DNA from: Stenotrophomonas raiganjensis (SeqCode)
Lineage (GTDB): Bacteria > Pseudomonadota > Gammaproteobacteria > Xanthomonadales > Xanthomonadaceae
NCBI RefSeq assembly: GCF_030658505.1
Contig: NZ_JAUTXR010000085.1
Span: 1-29,593 of the forward strand
Length of the DNA stretch: 29,593 nucleotides
Direction: 5' to 3'
Part shown: positions 7,499 to 14,750 of the stretch, one piece after another
Layout: every line of letters begins with the position of its first letter
How positions within the stretch are numbered: the stretch's first letter is position 1
Position numbers and translations under genes: made by a program
The notes under the pieces: generated by a model
Told to the model about the DNA's origin: nothing
The model's input: the letters and a program-made list of their open reading frames with translations, nothing else
Database searches by the model: none

Positions 7499-7861
7499 TC
7501 AATCCTCGTCCACACCCTCGGTCACGCTGTCCTCAGCGTCATGGTTGGCATCGAAGCGCTGCTCATGCACGGGGCCCGACGCCGGGCCGGCCGCCTTCAG
7601 CGGATGCGCGGCGATGCGCGCTTCGTAGTCCTGCACCAGCGCATCGCGCTGTGGCTCGCTCAGTTCCTGCCAGTGGCAGTCCAGCAACGCGCCCTCCAGC
7701 GAGTACAACAGGTTCAGGCTGGGCTTGAAGCCCGCGCGCTTGACCTTGACGAAGGCCCCGACCGCACCGATCGCAACCAGGTCCTCGCGGCTGCGCAGGC
7801 CAACCTGGCGCAGCCAGGCCGCACTTTTGGGGCCGATGTTGCGCAGCTTCGGCGCGCTCAT
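7499..7861 (-). CDS. TfoX/Sxy C-terminal-domain protein
   Basis: This is a 120-residue protein consisting of a TfoX_C (helix-hairpin-helix-like) domain at about residues 1-85, with LRNIGPKSAAWLRQVGLRS and LLYSLEGALLDCHWQELS. An acidic, low-complexity tail follows (AEDSVTEGVDED). Full-length TfoX/Sxy proteins, which activate competence genes, have an additional N-terminal domain that is absent here, so a role in competence cannot be assumed. Stand-alone TfoX_C proteins are common and poorly characterised. Its ATG overlaps the stop of the upstream msrC-like gene by four bases, indicating co-translation. Confidence 0.82.
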   Translation of the reverse strand: MSAPKLRNIGPKSAAWLRQVGLRSREDLVAIGAVGAFVKVKRAGFKPSLNLLYSLEGALLDCHWQELSEPQRDALVQDYEARIAAHPLKAAGPASGPVHEQRFDANHDAEDSVTEGVDED

Positions 7862-8340
7862 CCCAGCGCCTCGACGAACACGCGGGCGATCGCCTCCAGG
7901 CCGGTCTGGTCATCGGCATCGAAGCGGCCCACCTTCGGGCTGTCGATGTCGAACACGCCGATCAGTTCATCGCCGCGCAGCAGCGGCACCACCAGTTCCG
8001 AACGCGAGGCTGAATCGCAGGCGATGTGGCCGGGGAAGGCATCGACGTCCTCCACGCGCTGGGTCACGCGCTGGCTGGCGGCGGCACCGCACACGCCCTT
8101 GTCCAACGGGATGCGCACGCAGGCCGGCAGGCCCTGGAACGGGCCGACCACCAGTTCCTTGCCGTCGTACAGATAGAAGCCCACCCAGTTCAGGTCGGGC
8201 AGGGCGTGGTAGACCAGCGCAGAGAGGTTGGCCGCGTTGGCGATGCGGTCGGACTCGCCGTAGACCAGGCCACGGGCCTGTTCCACCAGCTGGGCGTATT
8301 GTTCCGGCTTGCTGCCGGTGAGCGAGGCATTGGCGAACAT
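7858..8340 (-). CDS. msrC: Free methionine-(R)-sulfoxide reductase (GAF domain)
   Basis: This 160-residue single GAF-domain enzyme reduces free methionine-R-sulfoxide in the cytoplasm with thioredoxin electrons. The three signature cysteines of the family are all present: GLPACVRI, KGVCGAA and HIACDSASRSE (about residues 82, 92 and 116). Length equals that of E. coli MsrC/YebR (about 165). It heads a two-gene unit with the TfoX_C protein and diverges from bioD over 67 bp. A separate envelope sulfoxide-repair operon (msrB-dipZ-msrA) lies about 2.5 kb away. Confidence 0.93.
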   Translation of the reverse strand: MFANASLTGSKPEQYAQLVEQARGLVYGESDRIANAANLSALVYHALPDLNWVGFYLYDGKELVVGPFQGLPACVRIPLDKGVCGAAASQRVTQRVEDVDAFPGHIACDSASRSELVVPLLRGDELIGVFDIDSPKVGRFDADDQTGLEAIARVFVEALG

Positions 8341-8407
8341 GGCTGCAGTCTAGCAAGCGCGCCGGGCCGGCGATAATGCACGCACTGTTGCCCTGTTGGA
8401 GCCCCCG

Positions 8408-9091
8408 ATGCCGTTGCCCGCCACGTTGCCGCCTGCCCTGTTCATTACCGGCACCGATACCGAGATCGGCAAGACCGCGGCCAGCACCGCGCTGCTGCAT
8501 GCGCTGCGCCGGCGCGGCCTGCGCGCTGTCGGCATGAAGCCGGTGGCCAGCGGCAGCGAAGATCTGGGACAGGGCCTGCGCAACGAGGACGCGCTGGCCC
8601 TGCAGGCGGCCAGCTGGCCAGTGCCGGACTATGCCGACCTGAATCCCTATGCGCTGCGGCAGCCGTTGGCACCGGAACTGGCTGCCGCCGAGGATGGTGT
8701 GCAGGTGGAGCTGGCGCCGATCGTGACCGCGTTCGCGCGCCTGCGTGCGCAGGCCGATATCGTGGTGGTGGAGGGCGTCGGTGGCTGGCTGGCACCGGTC
8801 TCGACCACGCTGGACCAGCTGGATCTGGTGCGTGCGCTGCAGCTGCCCGTGCTGCTGGTGGTGGGCATGCGGCTGGGCTGCGTCAACCATGCGCGGCTGA
8901 CCGCGCAGTCGCTGCAGGCCAGCGGCGTGGAGTGTCTGGGTTGGATCGGCAACCACATCGACCCGGCGATGCAGCGCCAGGACGAGAACATCGCCACGCT
9001 GCAGCAGCGCCTGCCGATGCCGTGCTGGGGGCGACTGCCGCATCTGCCGGGGGCGGATGGTCAGATCCTGAGTACGCACCTGCTCGACTGA
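8408..9091 (+). CDS. bioD: Dethiobiotin synthetase
   Basis: This 227-residue protein catalyses ATP-dependent ring closure of diaminopelargonic acid to dethiobiotin, the penultimate step of biotin synthesis. The modified P-loop ITGTDTEIGKT starts at about residue 12, KPVASGSE holds the substrate-contacting region, and VVVEGVGGWLAP and GNHID are family signatures. The ATG at 8408 was preferred over an in-frame TTG at 8396 because GGAG lies six bases before the ATG. It stands alone, as is usual where bioD is separated from other bio genes. A SMAG dimer follows the stop. Confidence 0.95.
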   Translation: MPLPATLPPALFITGTDTEIGKTAASTALLHALRRRGLRAVGMKPVASGSEDLGQGLRNEDALALQAASWPVPDYADLNPYALRQPLAPELAAAEDGVQVELAPIVTAFARLRAQADIVVVEGVGGWLAPVSTTLDQLDLVRALQLPVLLVVGMRLGCVNHARLTAQSLQASGVECLGWIGNHIDPAMQRQDENIATLQQRLPMPCWGRLPHLPGADGQILSTHLLD

Positions 9092-9100
9092 CCTGCTTCC

Positions 9101-9174
9101 TGTAGAGCCGAGCCCATGCTGGGCTCAGCGGGGACCATCAGCGAAGGGCCGCCGAGCGTAGGCTCGGCTCTACA
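9101..9174. repeat. SMAG dimer between bioD and the MocR gene
   Basis: The left monomer starts TGTAGAGCCGAGCCCATG and the right, inverted one ends AGGCTCGGCTCTACA. The left monomer's second arm is degenerate. The right terminal GTAG (on the minus strand) supplies the stop codon of the MocR-type gene. Confidence 0.85.
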
Positions 9175-10621
9175 GGAGCTGGCGCACTGCCAGCTCCTTC
9201 GCGATCGCACCAAGCCGCTCCACCGCGCCGATGAAGCGCGCATCCAGCGTCTGGCAGCACGACAGCCGCAGGCAGTGGCGATAGCGCGCGCCGCGCGAAT
9301 ACACCTGGCCAGGCATGAACACGATCTCCTCCTGCAGCGCACGCTCGAACAGTTCGCGTGTATCCACGCCCGGCAGCTCCAGCCACAGCAGGAAGCCGCC
9401 CTGAGGCTCTGTGGCGCGGGTGCCGGCCGGGAAATGCTCGGCCACCAGCTGCCGCAACCGCCCGACCTGTTCGCGGTACAGGCGCCGCATGCGATGCAGG
9501 TGGTGCTCGTAGCTGCCCGCCTCCAGGTAAGCCGCCACCGCATCGCCCAACAACTGCGGTTCGCCACCGGTGGACTGGAATTTCAGCAGTGCGATGCGTT
9601 CGGCGAAGCGGCCGCCATCGAGCCAGCCGATGCGATAGTCCGGCGCCAGCGTCTTGGAGAATCCACCCACCACCATGACCCAGCCGTCGCGATCGAAGGC
9701 CTTCAGCAAGGGGGCAGGCGGTTCGCAGAACTGCAGCTCGGCATACACGGCATCTTCGATCAGCGGTAGCTGGCGTGCGTTGACCAGTTCGGCCAAGCGC
9801 TGCTTGGCCGAGGTCGGCATGGTGCAGCCGAGCGGATTGTGCACGGTCGGCATCACCACCAGCGCCGCCAGCGACGTGTGTTCCAGCAGCGCGTCCAGTG
9901 CATCGACATCCAGGCCCTGCTGCGGGTGAGTGGGCAGTTCGATGGCCTGCAGGCCGAGGTTGGCCAGCAACGGATACAGGTTGAAGTAGGACGGTGCCTC
10001 GATGCCCACCGCATCACCGGGCTGGGTGACCGCGCGCAGCGCCAGCTGCAGCGCTTCCATCGCACCGTGGGTCAGCAGCAGGCGCTCGGCGTGGGTGTGC
10101 AGGCCCATGCGCGGACCGCGGCGCACGATCTGCGCCAGCAGCCGCGGCGAGCCGTTCGGACGCGCGTAGGTCTCCACCGTCTGCTGGCCGTGGCGCAGCA
10201 CCTGCGCGGTGTGCCTGGCCAGTTGCGCACCGGAATAGAACTGGCGCCCGCGAGGGCCGGCGAAGGCCAGGTCGATCACACCCGGGCGGCGCTGCGCCTC
10301 CAGCACGCGCGCCATCAGCACCTGCTGCAGCGGCGCGGTGGGCGCGGACGGGGCGTCGCGCAGCGAACGCTCCGGCACCGACAGTCGCGGCGCAACTTCG
10401 AAGCCGGCTTTCGGACGCGGGATCACCAGGCCGGCATCTTCCAGCTGGCGATAGGCGGCGATCACCGTGTTCAGGCTTAGCCGGCGCTGCAGGGCCATCT
10501 GCCGCAGCGAGGGCAGGCGGCTGCCAACCGGAAGGCGACCGCCGTGGATGGCCTCGGCCAGTTCATCGGACAGCCGCTGGTAACGGGGTGGGATCATCGC
10601 GCCCTGGTCATCTGTATCCAT
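9170..10621 (-). CDS. MocR-type GntR regulator with aminotransferase-like domain
   Basis: This is a 483-residue protein. The N-terminal GntR winged helix spans residues 10-80 (YQRLSDELAEAIHGGRLPVG; SLNTVIAAYRQLEDAGLV). A fold-type-I aminotransferase domain follows, with the PLP lysine in GGFSKTLAPDYRIGW. This is the MocR architecture, in which PLP or a PLP adduct modulates DNA binding; catalysis is usually not the main role. The start at 10621 gives MDTDDQGAMIPPRYQ. A 17-residue longer reading is possible but would cover an 8-bp inverted repeat that looks like an operator. The target is unknown, since such proteins usually control a divergent gene and none is adjacent. The TAG stop is formed by the SMAG repeat. 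Confidence 0.9.
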   Translation of the reverse strand: MDTDDQGAMIPPRYQRLSDELAEAIHGGRLPVGSRLPSLRQMALQRRLSLNTVIAAYRQLEDAGLVIPRPKAGFEVAPRLSVPERSLRDAPSAPTAPLQQVLMARVLEAQRRPGVIDLAFAGPRGRQFYSGAQLARHTAQVLRHGQQTVETYARPNGSPRLLAQIVRRGPRMGLHTHAERLLLTHGAMEALQLALRAVTQPGDAVGIEAPSYFNLYPLLANLGLQAIELPTHPQQGLDVDALDALLEHTSLAALVVMPTVHNPLGCTMPTSAKQRLAELVNARQLPLIEDAVYAELQFCEPPAPLLKAFDRDGWVMVVGGFSKTLAPDYRIGWLDGGRFAERIALLKFQSTGGEPQLLGDAVAAYLEAGSYEHHLHRMRRLYREQVGRLRQLVAEHFPAGTRATEPQGGFLLWLELPGVDTRELFERALQEEIVFMPGQVYSRGARYRHCLRLSCCQTLDARFIGAVERLGAIAKELAVRQLL

Positions 10622-10629
10622 CGAATTTC

Positions 10630-10660
10630 CCACCATCTGGTTCTGTACCCACGATGGTGG
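10630..10660. promoter_or_regulatory. Candidate operator upstream of the MocR gene
   Basis: Perfect inverted repeat CCACCATC (10630-10637) and GATGGTGG (10653-10660), 15 nt apart, starting 9 nt upstream of the MocR-type start codon. The position suits autoregulation. Assignment is inference. Confidence 0.4.
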
Positions 10661-10719
10661 CGAGCCTAGCATGCTGTTGTCGGCCGAGCCTGATCGGGGC
10701 CGGGCCGATACTTCCCAAG

Positions 10720-10750
10720 CGCACGGCTGGATGGCCGTGCGTTTTTTTTT
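10720..10750 (+). terminator. Rightward intrinsic terminator with no upstream gene on its strand
   Basis: Stem CGCACGGC (10720-10727) and GCCGTGCG (10734-10741) with a 6-nt loop, followed by nine T. It reads rightward, but the nearest rightward gene is bioD, more than 1.6 kb away and followed by its own palindromes. It therefore probably ends a short non-coding transcript beginning in 10640-10700, or an antisense transcript across the MocR gene. Confidence 0.75.
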
Positions 10751-10751
10751 G

Positions 10752-10775
10752 TGTAGAGCCGAGCGCTGGTCAGCC
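10752..10775. repeat. Degenerate SMAG half-element
   Basis: TGTAGAGCCGAGCGCTGG matches the left arm of a SMAG repeat. The second arm is eroded. Confidence 0.5.
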
Positions 10776-10789
10776 CAGGGAAGATGCCG

Positions 10790-11527
10790 TCAACGCATCG
10801 GCACCAGCACCGCATCGCGCCGGTACAGCGCCGGGAACTGCTTGCCCAGGGCGGCCAGCTTCGGCGCGTCGTAGTAGCGGATGTAGGCGGCCTGCGGGTA
10901 GTTGGTCATGTAGTTCTGGTGATAGCTCTCGGCCGGATAGAAGCGCTGGCCGCTGAGCAGCTGGGTGACGATCGGTGCACGGTAGCTGCCGGCCTGGCCG
11001 AGCTGCGCGATGTAGGCACGGCTGGCGGCCTGCTGGCGCACGTCATCACTGAAGATCGCCGAGCGGTACTGGCTGCCGTGGTCCGGCCCCTGCCGATTGA
11101 GCTGGGTCGGGTCGTGCACCACCGAGAAGAACACCTGCATCAGCTGGCCGTAGCTGACCTGCCGCGGGTCGTAGTCGATCTTGACCGCCTCGGCATGGCC
11201 GGTGCGTCCGCTGCTGACGCGCTCGTAGTGCGCATCGGCGGCGCTGCCACCAATGTAGCCGGACACAGCGTTGCTGACCCCTTTGACGTGCTGGAACACG
11301 CCCTGCACGCCCCAGAAGCAACCGCCGGCGAACACCACGCTGGCATGGGTGGCATCATCGCCGAACGCGGCATCGCCGCTGGGCGCAGGCAGGGCGGTGG
11401 CCTGTGCGCTGGCCTCGATCGGTGCGGCGACCGCACCGTGGTCGACCAGCAGCACACCGGCGATCAATGCCGTGGCCACAAGACCGGCGACACCGGCGGC
11501 GATGCCCTGTTCGAAGGAGAGTTTCAT
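10790..11527 (-). CDS. msrA: Envelope peptide methionine-(S)-sulfoxide reductase
   Basis: This 245-residue protein reduces methionine-S-sulfoxide in proteins. A hydrophobic N-terminal segment (about residues 10-28) acts as signal or anchor, so the enzyme is placed in the periplasm. Catalytic C70 lies in AGGCFWGVQ, followed by GYIGGSAADAHYERVSSGRTGHAE and the AESYHQNY region. C70 is the only cysteine in the mature protein, so the usual C-terminal resolving cysteine is absent and an external thiol must regenerate the enzyme. The start at 11527 follows GGGAG at six bases. It is the last gene of msrB-dipZ-msrA, 14 nt after dipZ, which offers a trans-membrane electron source. Confidence 0.94.
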   Translation of the reverse strand: MKLSFEQGIAAGVAGLVATALIAGVLLVDHGAVAAPIEASAQATALPAPSGDAAFGDDATHASVVFAGGCFWGVQGVFQHVKGVSNAVSGYIGGSAADAHYERVSSGRTGHAEAVKIDYDPRQVSYGQLMQVFFSVVHDPTQLNRQGPDHGSQYRSAIFSDDVRQQAASRAYIAQLGQAGSYRAPIVTQLLSGQRFYPAESYHQNYMTNYPQAAYIRYYDAPKLAALGKQFPALYRRDAVLVPMR

Positions 11528-11541
11528 CGTGTGCTCCCGGT

Positions 11542-13311
11542 TCAACCGAAGGTGAAGGCATAGGCCTGCACGCCCGCATCGAGGAATTCGATCTCGAAGC
11601 GATGCGGACCGACCGTGCCGCGCTGGCGTACCAGCTGGTACAGGCGATGCTCGTCGACCACGCCACTGCCATCGGCGCCGACATCACTGCCGGCATCGGT
11701 GGCGGGCAGCGGCTTGCCATCCAGCAGCACGCGGAAACGCACCGGCTTTCCGTCCTGGCCCGGCGCCAGCACCAGGTGCAGGTCGCGTGCATGGAACTGG
11801 AAGGCGATGCGGCCACCGGCCTGCTGCAGCTGCGCGGCTTCGTCGGTGACGTTCCAGCGCCCGGACAGCCCCCATTGGTTCAACGCCAGGGTGGCCGGCA
11901 GCGTGTAGTCGAACGCGGTGTCGCTGCGCTGCCCGCCGGGCGAGGCGAACTGCTCGGCGCGGGCGTGGCCCAGATAGGTTTCCGGCGAACGCAGGTTGCC
12001 CATGTCGGCCTGCACGGCGACGCCCTTCAGGTCGGCGGCAGCGGGATCGGCCGGCGGCGGCAGGTTCGTCTGCCCGGCTTCGGTCAGCAGGCGACGGATC
12101 ATCTGTTCCGAGCGCGCATAGTTGCCTTCGCCGAACTGATGGCCGCGGATGTTGCCCTGTGCATCGACGAAGTACTGCGCTGGCCAGTAGCGGTTGTTGA
12201 ACGCGCGCCAGATCGTGTACTGGTTGTCGAGCGCCACCGGGTACTCGACTTTCAGTTGCTGCACCGCCTTCATTACGTTGCGTGGGTCACGTTCGAAGGC
12301 GAACTCCGGTGTGTGCACGCCGACCACCACCAGGCCGTGGTCGCGGTAGCGTCGCTCCCATTCGTGCACGAACGGCATCGCGCGCAGGCAGTTGATGCAG
12401 GAGTAGGTCCAGAAGTCGACCAGCACGACTTTGCCGCGCAGCTGCTGGGCCGCCAGCGGTGGGCTGTTGAGCCAGCCGGTGGCGCCGTCCAGCGCGGGCA
12501 GGGTGCCTTCCACCGGCAGCGGTGCCTCGGCCCCCGCATTGGCGCCAGCCATCATCATCATCGGCGGTGCCGCTGGCTGCGCACTGGGAACCGCGTCCAG
12601 CAGGCGTTGTTCGATGCGCGCGGTGCTGACCGTCGACAGCCGTGTCAGCAGGCCGGTATCCCAGCCGAGGCCGATCGCCACCACGGCCAGCAGCGCGGCC
12701 ACGCCCAGCACCTTGCGCAGCGTGTCGCCCAGGCCTAGCCGCGCCTGCATCGCACGGAACACCCGGCCGCCCACCCACACCGCCAGTGCCAGCGCGGTGA
12801 TCGCGCCCAGCGCATACGCCAGCAGCAGGGCACTGGTACCCACGCTGGCGCCATGCAGGGCGGCGCCGGTCAGCACCAGGCCGAGGATCGGCCCGGCGCA
12901 TGGTGCCCACAGCAGGCCGGTGGCGATGCCGATCAGCAGCGAGGTCCACGCACCGCCGTGCCCCGCGGCATCCGCCGCATCGGCACGTGCGCTCAAGCGG
13001 GCACCCACGCGCTGGAACGGCGCCAGCAGATGGTCGGCCAGTCGTGGCCACAGCAGTGCTGCTGCGAACAGCGCCATCAGCAGCAGGGCGATCCAGCGAC
13101 CGATCTGGTTGGCCTGCGCCACCCACTGGCTGCCCACGGCGGCCAGGCTGGCAACCACGGTGAACGTGAGTGCCATGCCCAGCAGCAGCGGCAGCGTGCT
13201 GCGCAGGAACGGACGGTCGGCGCGCGCGAACACGAACGGCAGCACCGGCAGGATGCAGGGGCTGAGCAGGGTCACTGCGCCCCCGAGGTAGGCAAGCAGC
13301 AACAGCAGCAT
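11542..13311 (-). CDS. dipZ: DipZ-like CcdA/thioredoxin fusion, trans-membrane thiol relay
   Basis: This is a 589-residue inner-membrane protein. About residues 1-225 form a CcdA/DsbD-type bundle of six or so helices with the paired cysteines C19 (LLSPCILP) and C138 (LWAPCAGP). A TlpA-like thioredoxin domain with C305/C308 (WTYSCINCLR) spans about 265-420, followed by a beta-rich C-terminal domain (about 440-589). This order matches mycobacterial DipZ, whose C-terminal part resembles a carbohydrate-binding module. The family carries cytoplasmic thioredoxin electrons across the membrane. The start at 13311 is two bases past the msrB stop. Sandwiched between msrB and msrA, it most probably keeps the two sulfoxide reductases reduced. 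Residues 251-254 (MMMM) lie in the linker. Confidence 0.9.
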   Translation of the reverse strand: MLLLLLAYLGGAVTLLSPCILPVLPFVFARADRPFLRSTLPLLLGMALTFTVVASLAAVGSQWVAQANQIGRWIALLLMALFAAALLWPRLADHLLAPFQRVGARLSARADAADAAGHGGAWTSLLIGIATGLLWAPCAGPILGLVLTGAALHGASVGTSALLLAYALGAITALALAVWVGGRVFRAMQARLGLGDTLRKVLGVAALLAVVAIGLGWDTGLLTRLSTVSTARIEQRLLDAVPSAQPAAPPMMMMAGANAGAEAPLPVEGTLPALDGATGWLNSPPLAAQQLRGKVVLVDFWTYSCINCLRAMPFVHEWERRYRDHGLVVVGVHTPEFAFERDPRNVMKAVQQLKVEYPVALDNQYTIWRAFNNRYWPAQYFVDAQGNIRGHQFGEGNYARSEQMIRRLLTEAGQTNLPPPADPAAADLKGVAVQADMGNLRSPETYLGHARAEQFASPGGQRSDTAFDYTLPATLALNQWGLSGRWNVTDEAAQLQQAGGRIAFQFHARDLHLVLAPGQDGKPVRFRVLLDGKPLPATDAGSDVGADGSGVVDEHRLYQLVRQRGTVGPHRFEIEFLDAGVQAYAFTFG

Positions 13312-13313
13312 CG

Positions 13314-13886
13314 TCAGGCTCCGGACATGGGGGAAGAACCGACCGGCACCCGCCAGCCGTCGGCGGTGCCACCAGCGGCACCCGGAATGAACACCATCGC
13401 CGCGCCATTCATGCAGTAGCGCAGCCCGGTCGGGCGCGGGCCGTCGTTGAACACATGGCCGAGATGGCCACCGCAGCGGCGGCAATGCACCTCCACCCGC
13501 AGCATCCCGAAGGTCACGTCGCGGTCTTCGCCGATCGCGTTGTGCAGTGGCGCCCAGAAGCTGGGCCAGCCGGTGCCGCTCTCGAACTTGGTAGATGAGG
13601 AGAACAGCGGCAGCGCACAGCCGGCACAGGCGAACGTGCCCTGCCGGTGTTCCTTGTTGAGCGGGCTGCTCCACGGCCGTTCGGTGGCCTGCTGGCGCAG
13701 CACCGCGTACTGCGCCGGGGTCAGACGCTGGCGCCAGTCGGCATCGCTGTGCATGACCTCGAACTGTCGCGAAGGGCGCGCTTCGGCGGCGGCCGGCGCG
13801 GCGCGGCTGCAGGCCCCCAGGCCAAGCAGGCCGGCGGCGGTGGCAACACCGCCCAGGCCCAGCAGATGGCGGCGGGTGAGGGACAT
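13314..13886 (-). CDS. msrB: Tat-exported peptide methionine-(R)-sulfoxide reductase
   Basis: This is a 190-residue protein. The N terminus MSLTRRHLLGLGG is a twin-arginine signal, followed by LGLGAC, a plausible lipobox with C26, so it may be a Tat-exported lipoprotein. Zinc cysteines C87/C90 (CAGC) and C135/C138 (CRRC) are present. The catalytic C158 lies in LRYCMNGAA. In FESGTGWPSF the position often holding a resolving cysteine is threonine, so an outside reductant is needed. The start at 13886 was chosen for the Tat motif and the GGAG seven bases upstream. It is the first gene of a leftward operon with dipZ and msrA and diverges from a two-component system. Confidence 0.94.
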   Translation of the reverse strand: MSLTRRHLLGLGGVATAAGLLGLGACSRAAPAAAEARPSRQFEVMHSDADWRQRLTPAQYAVLRQQATERPWSSPLNKEHRQGTFACAGCALPLFSSSTKFESGTGWPSFWAPLHNAIGEDRDVTFGMLRVEVHCRRCGGHLGHVFNDGPRPTGLRYCMNGAAMVFIPGAAGGTADGWRVPVGSSPMSGA

Positions 13887-13938
13887 GGCAGACTCCGGGA
13901 AGGGGCGACGGGGCCATGCTGCGCCCGCCCGGGTCAAC

Positions 13939-13971
13939 GAATCCTCACGCAGGATTCAATTTTTCGTGAGG
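13939..13971. promoter_or_regulatory. Nested inverted repeats between msrB and the divergent response regulator
   Basis: GAATCCTCACGCAGGATTC (13939-13957) is a perfect 7-5-7 palindrome. A second perfect pair, CCTCACG (13943-13949) and CGTGAGG (13965-13971), overlaps it. The block lies 53 nt from msrB and 59 nt from the regulator start, suited to controlling both directions. The binding protein is unknown; the adjacent response regulator is the first candidate. Confidence 0.5.
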
Positions 13972-14030
13972 TATCGGCGGCCGTCCCGCGCCACAATGCA
14001 GCCAGCCTCCCCACTGGCCCCGAGCTGCCG

Positions 14031-14750
14031 ATGTCGACCAAACGCGTGCTGATCGTTGAAGACGATGCCCACATCGCCGACCTGCTGCGCATGCATCTGG
14101 GCGATGAGGGCTACGACGTCGCCCACGCCGCCACCGGTGACGCCGGCCTGCGCCTGCTGGAGCAGGAAGGCCCGTGGGATGCGCTGGTGCTGGACGTGAT
14201 GCTGCCCGGCGTGGATGGCCTGCAGGTGTGCCAGCGCGCACGCGCGATGGCGCGCTATGTGCCGATCATCATCATCAGTGCACGCGGCAGCGAAACCCAG
14301 CGCATCGTCGGCCTCGAGCTGGGGGCGGACGATTACCTGGCAAAGCCCTTCTCGATGCCGGAGCTGGTGGCACGGGTGCGTGCGCTGCTGCGCCGGGCCG
14401 AGGCGATGGCGCAGAGTGCGCGTATCGATGCCGGCGCGATCGAGCTGGGCGGCCTGCAGCTGGACCCGGTCGCGCGCACCGCCTCGGTGGATGGCAACAC
14501 GCTGGAACTGACTCCGCGCGAGTTCGACCTGCTGCTGTTCTTCGCACGCCATCCTGACCAGGTGTTCGCGCGCATGGAACTGCTCAACCAGGTCTGGGGC
14601 TACCAGCACGATGGCTACGAGCACACGGTCAACACCCATATCAACCGCCTGCGCAGCAAGATTGAATCCGATCCGGCCAATCCGCAGCGGCTGCTGACGG
14701 TATGGGGCCGCGGCTACAAGCTGGTCGATCCGGCCGGAGCATCGGCATGA
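14031..14750 (+). CDS. OmpR/PhoB-family response regulator
   Basis: This 239-residue protein has a receiver domain at about residues 1-120: acidic pocket E10-D11-D12, phospho-acceptor D55 (LVLDVMLPG), S/T in IIISARG, lysine in DDYLAKPF. A winged-helix DNA-binding domain follows at about 135-232 (LELTPREFDLLLFFARHP; HTVNTHINRLRSKIE; VWGRGYKLV). It is paired with a histidine kinase whose start overlaps its stop (ATGA). Sequence alone does not identify the subfamily. Divergence from msrB-dipZ-msrA suggests, by analogy with E. coli HprSR and msrPQ, a role in the envelope oxidative response. Confidence 0.93.
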   Translation: MSTKRVLIVEDDAHIADLLRMHLGDEGYDVAHAATGDAGLRLLEQEGPWDALVLDVMLPGVDGLQVCQRARAMARYVPIIIISARGSETQRIVGLELGADDYLAKPFSMPELVARVRALLRRAEAMAQSARIDAGAIELGGLQLDPVARTASVDGNTLELTPREFDLLLFFARHPDQVFARMELLNQVWGYQHDGYEHTVNTHINRLRSKIESDPANPQRLLTVWGRGYKLVDPAGASA

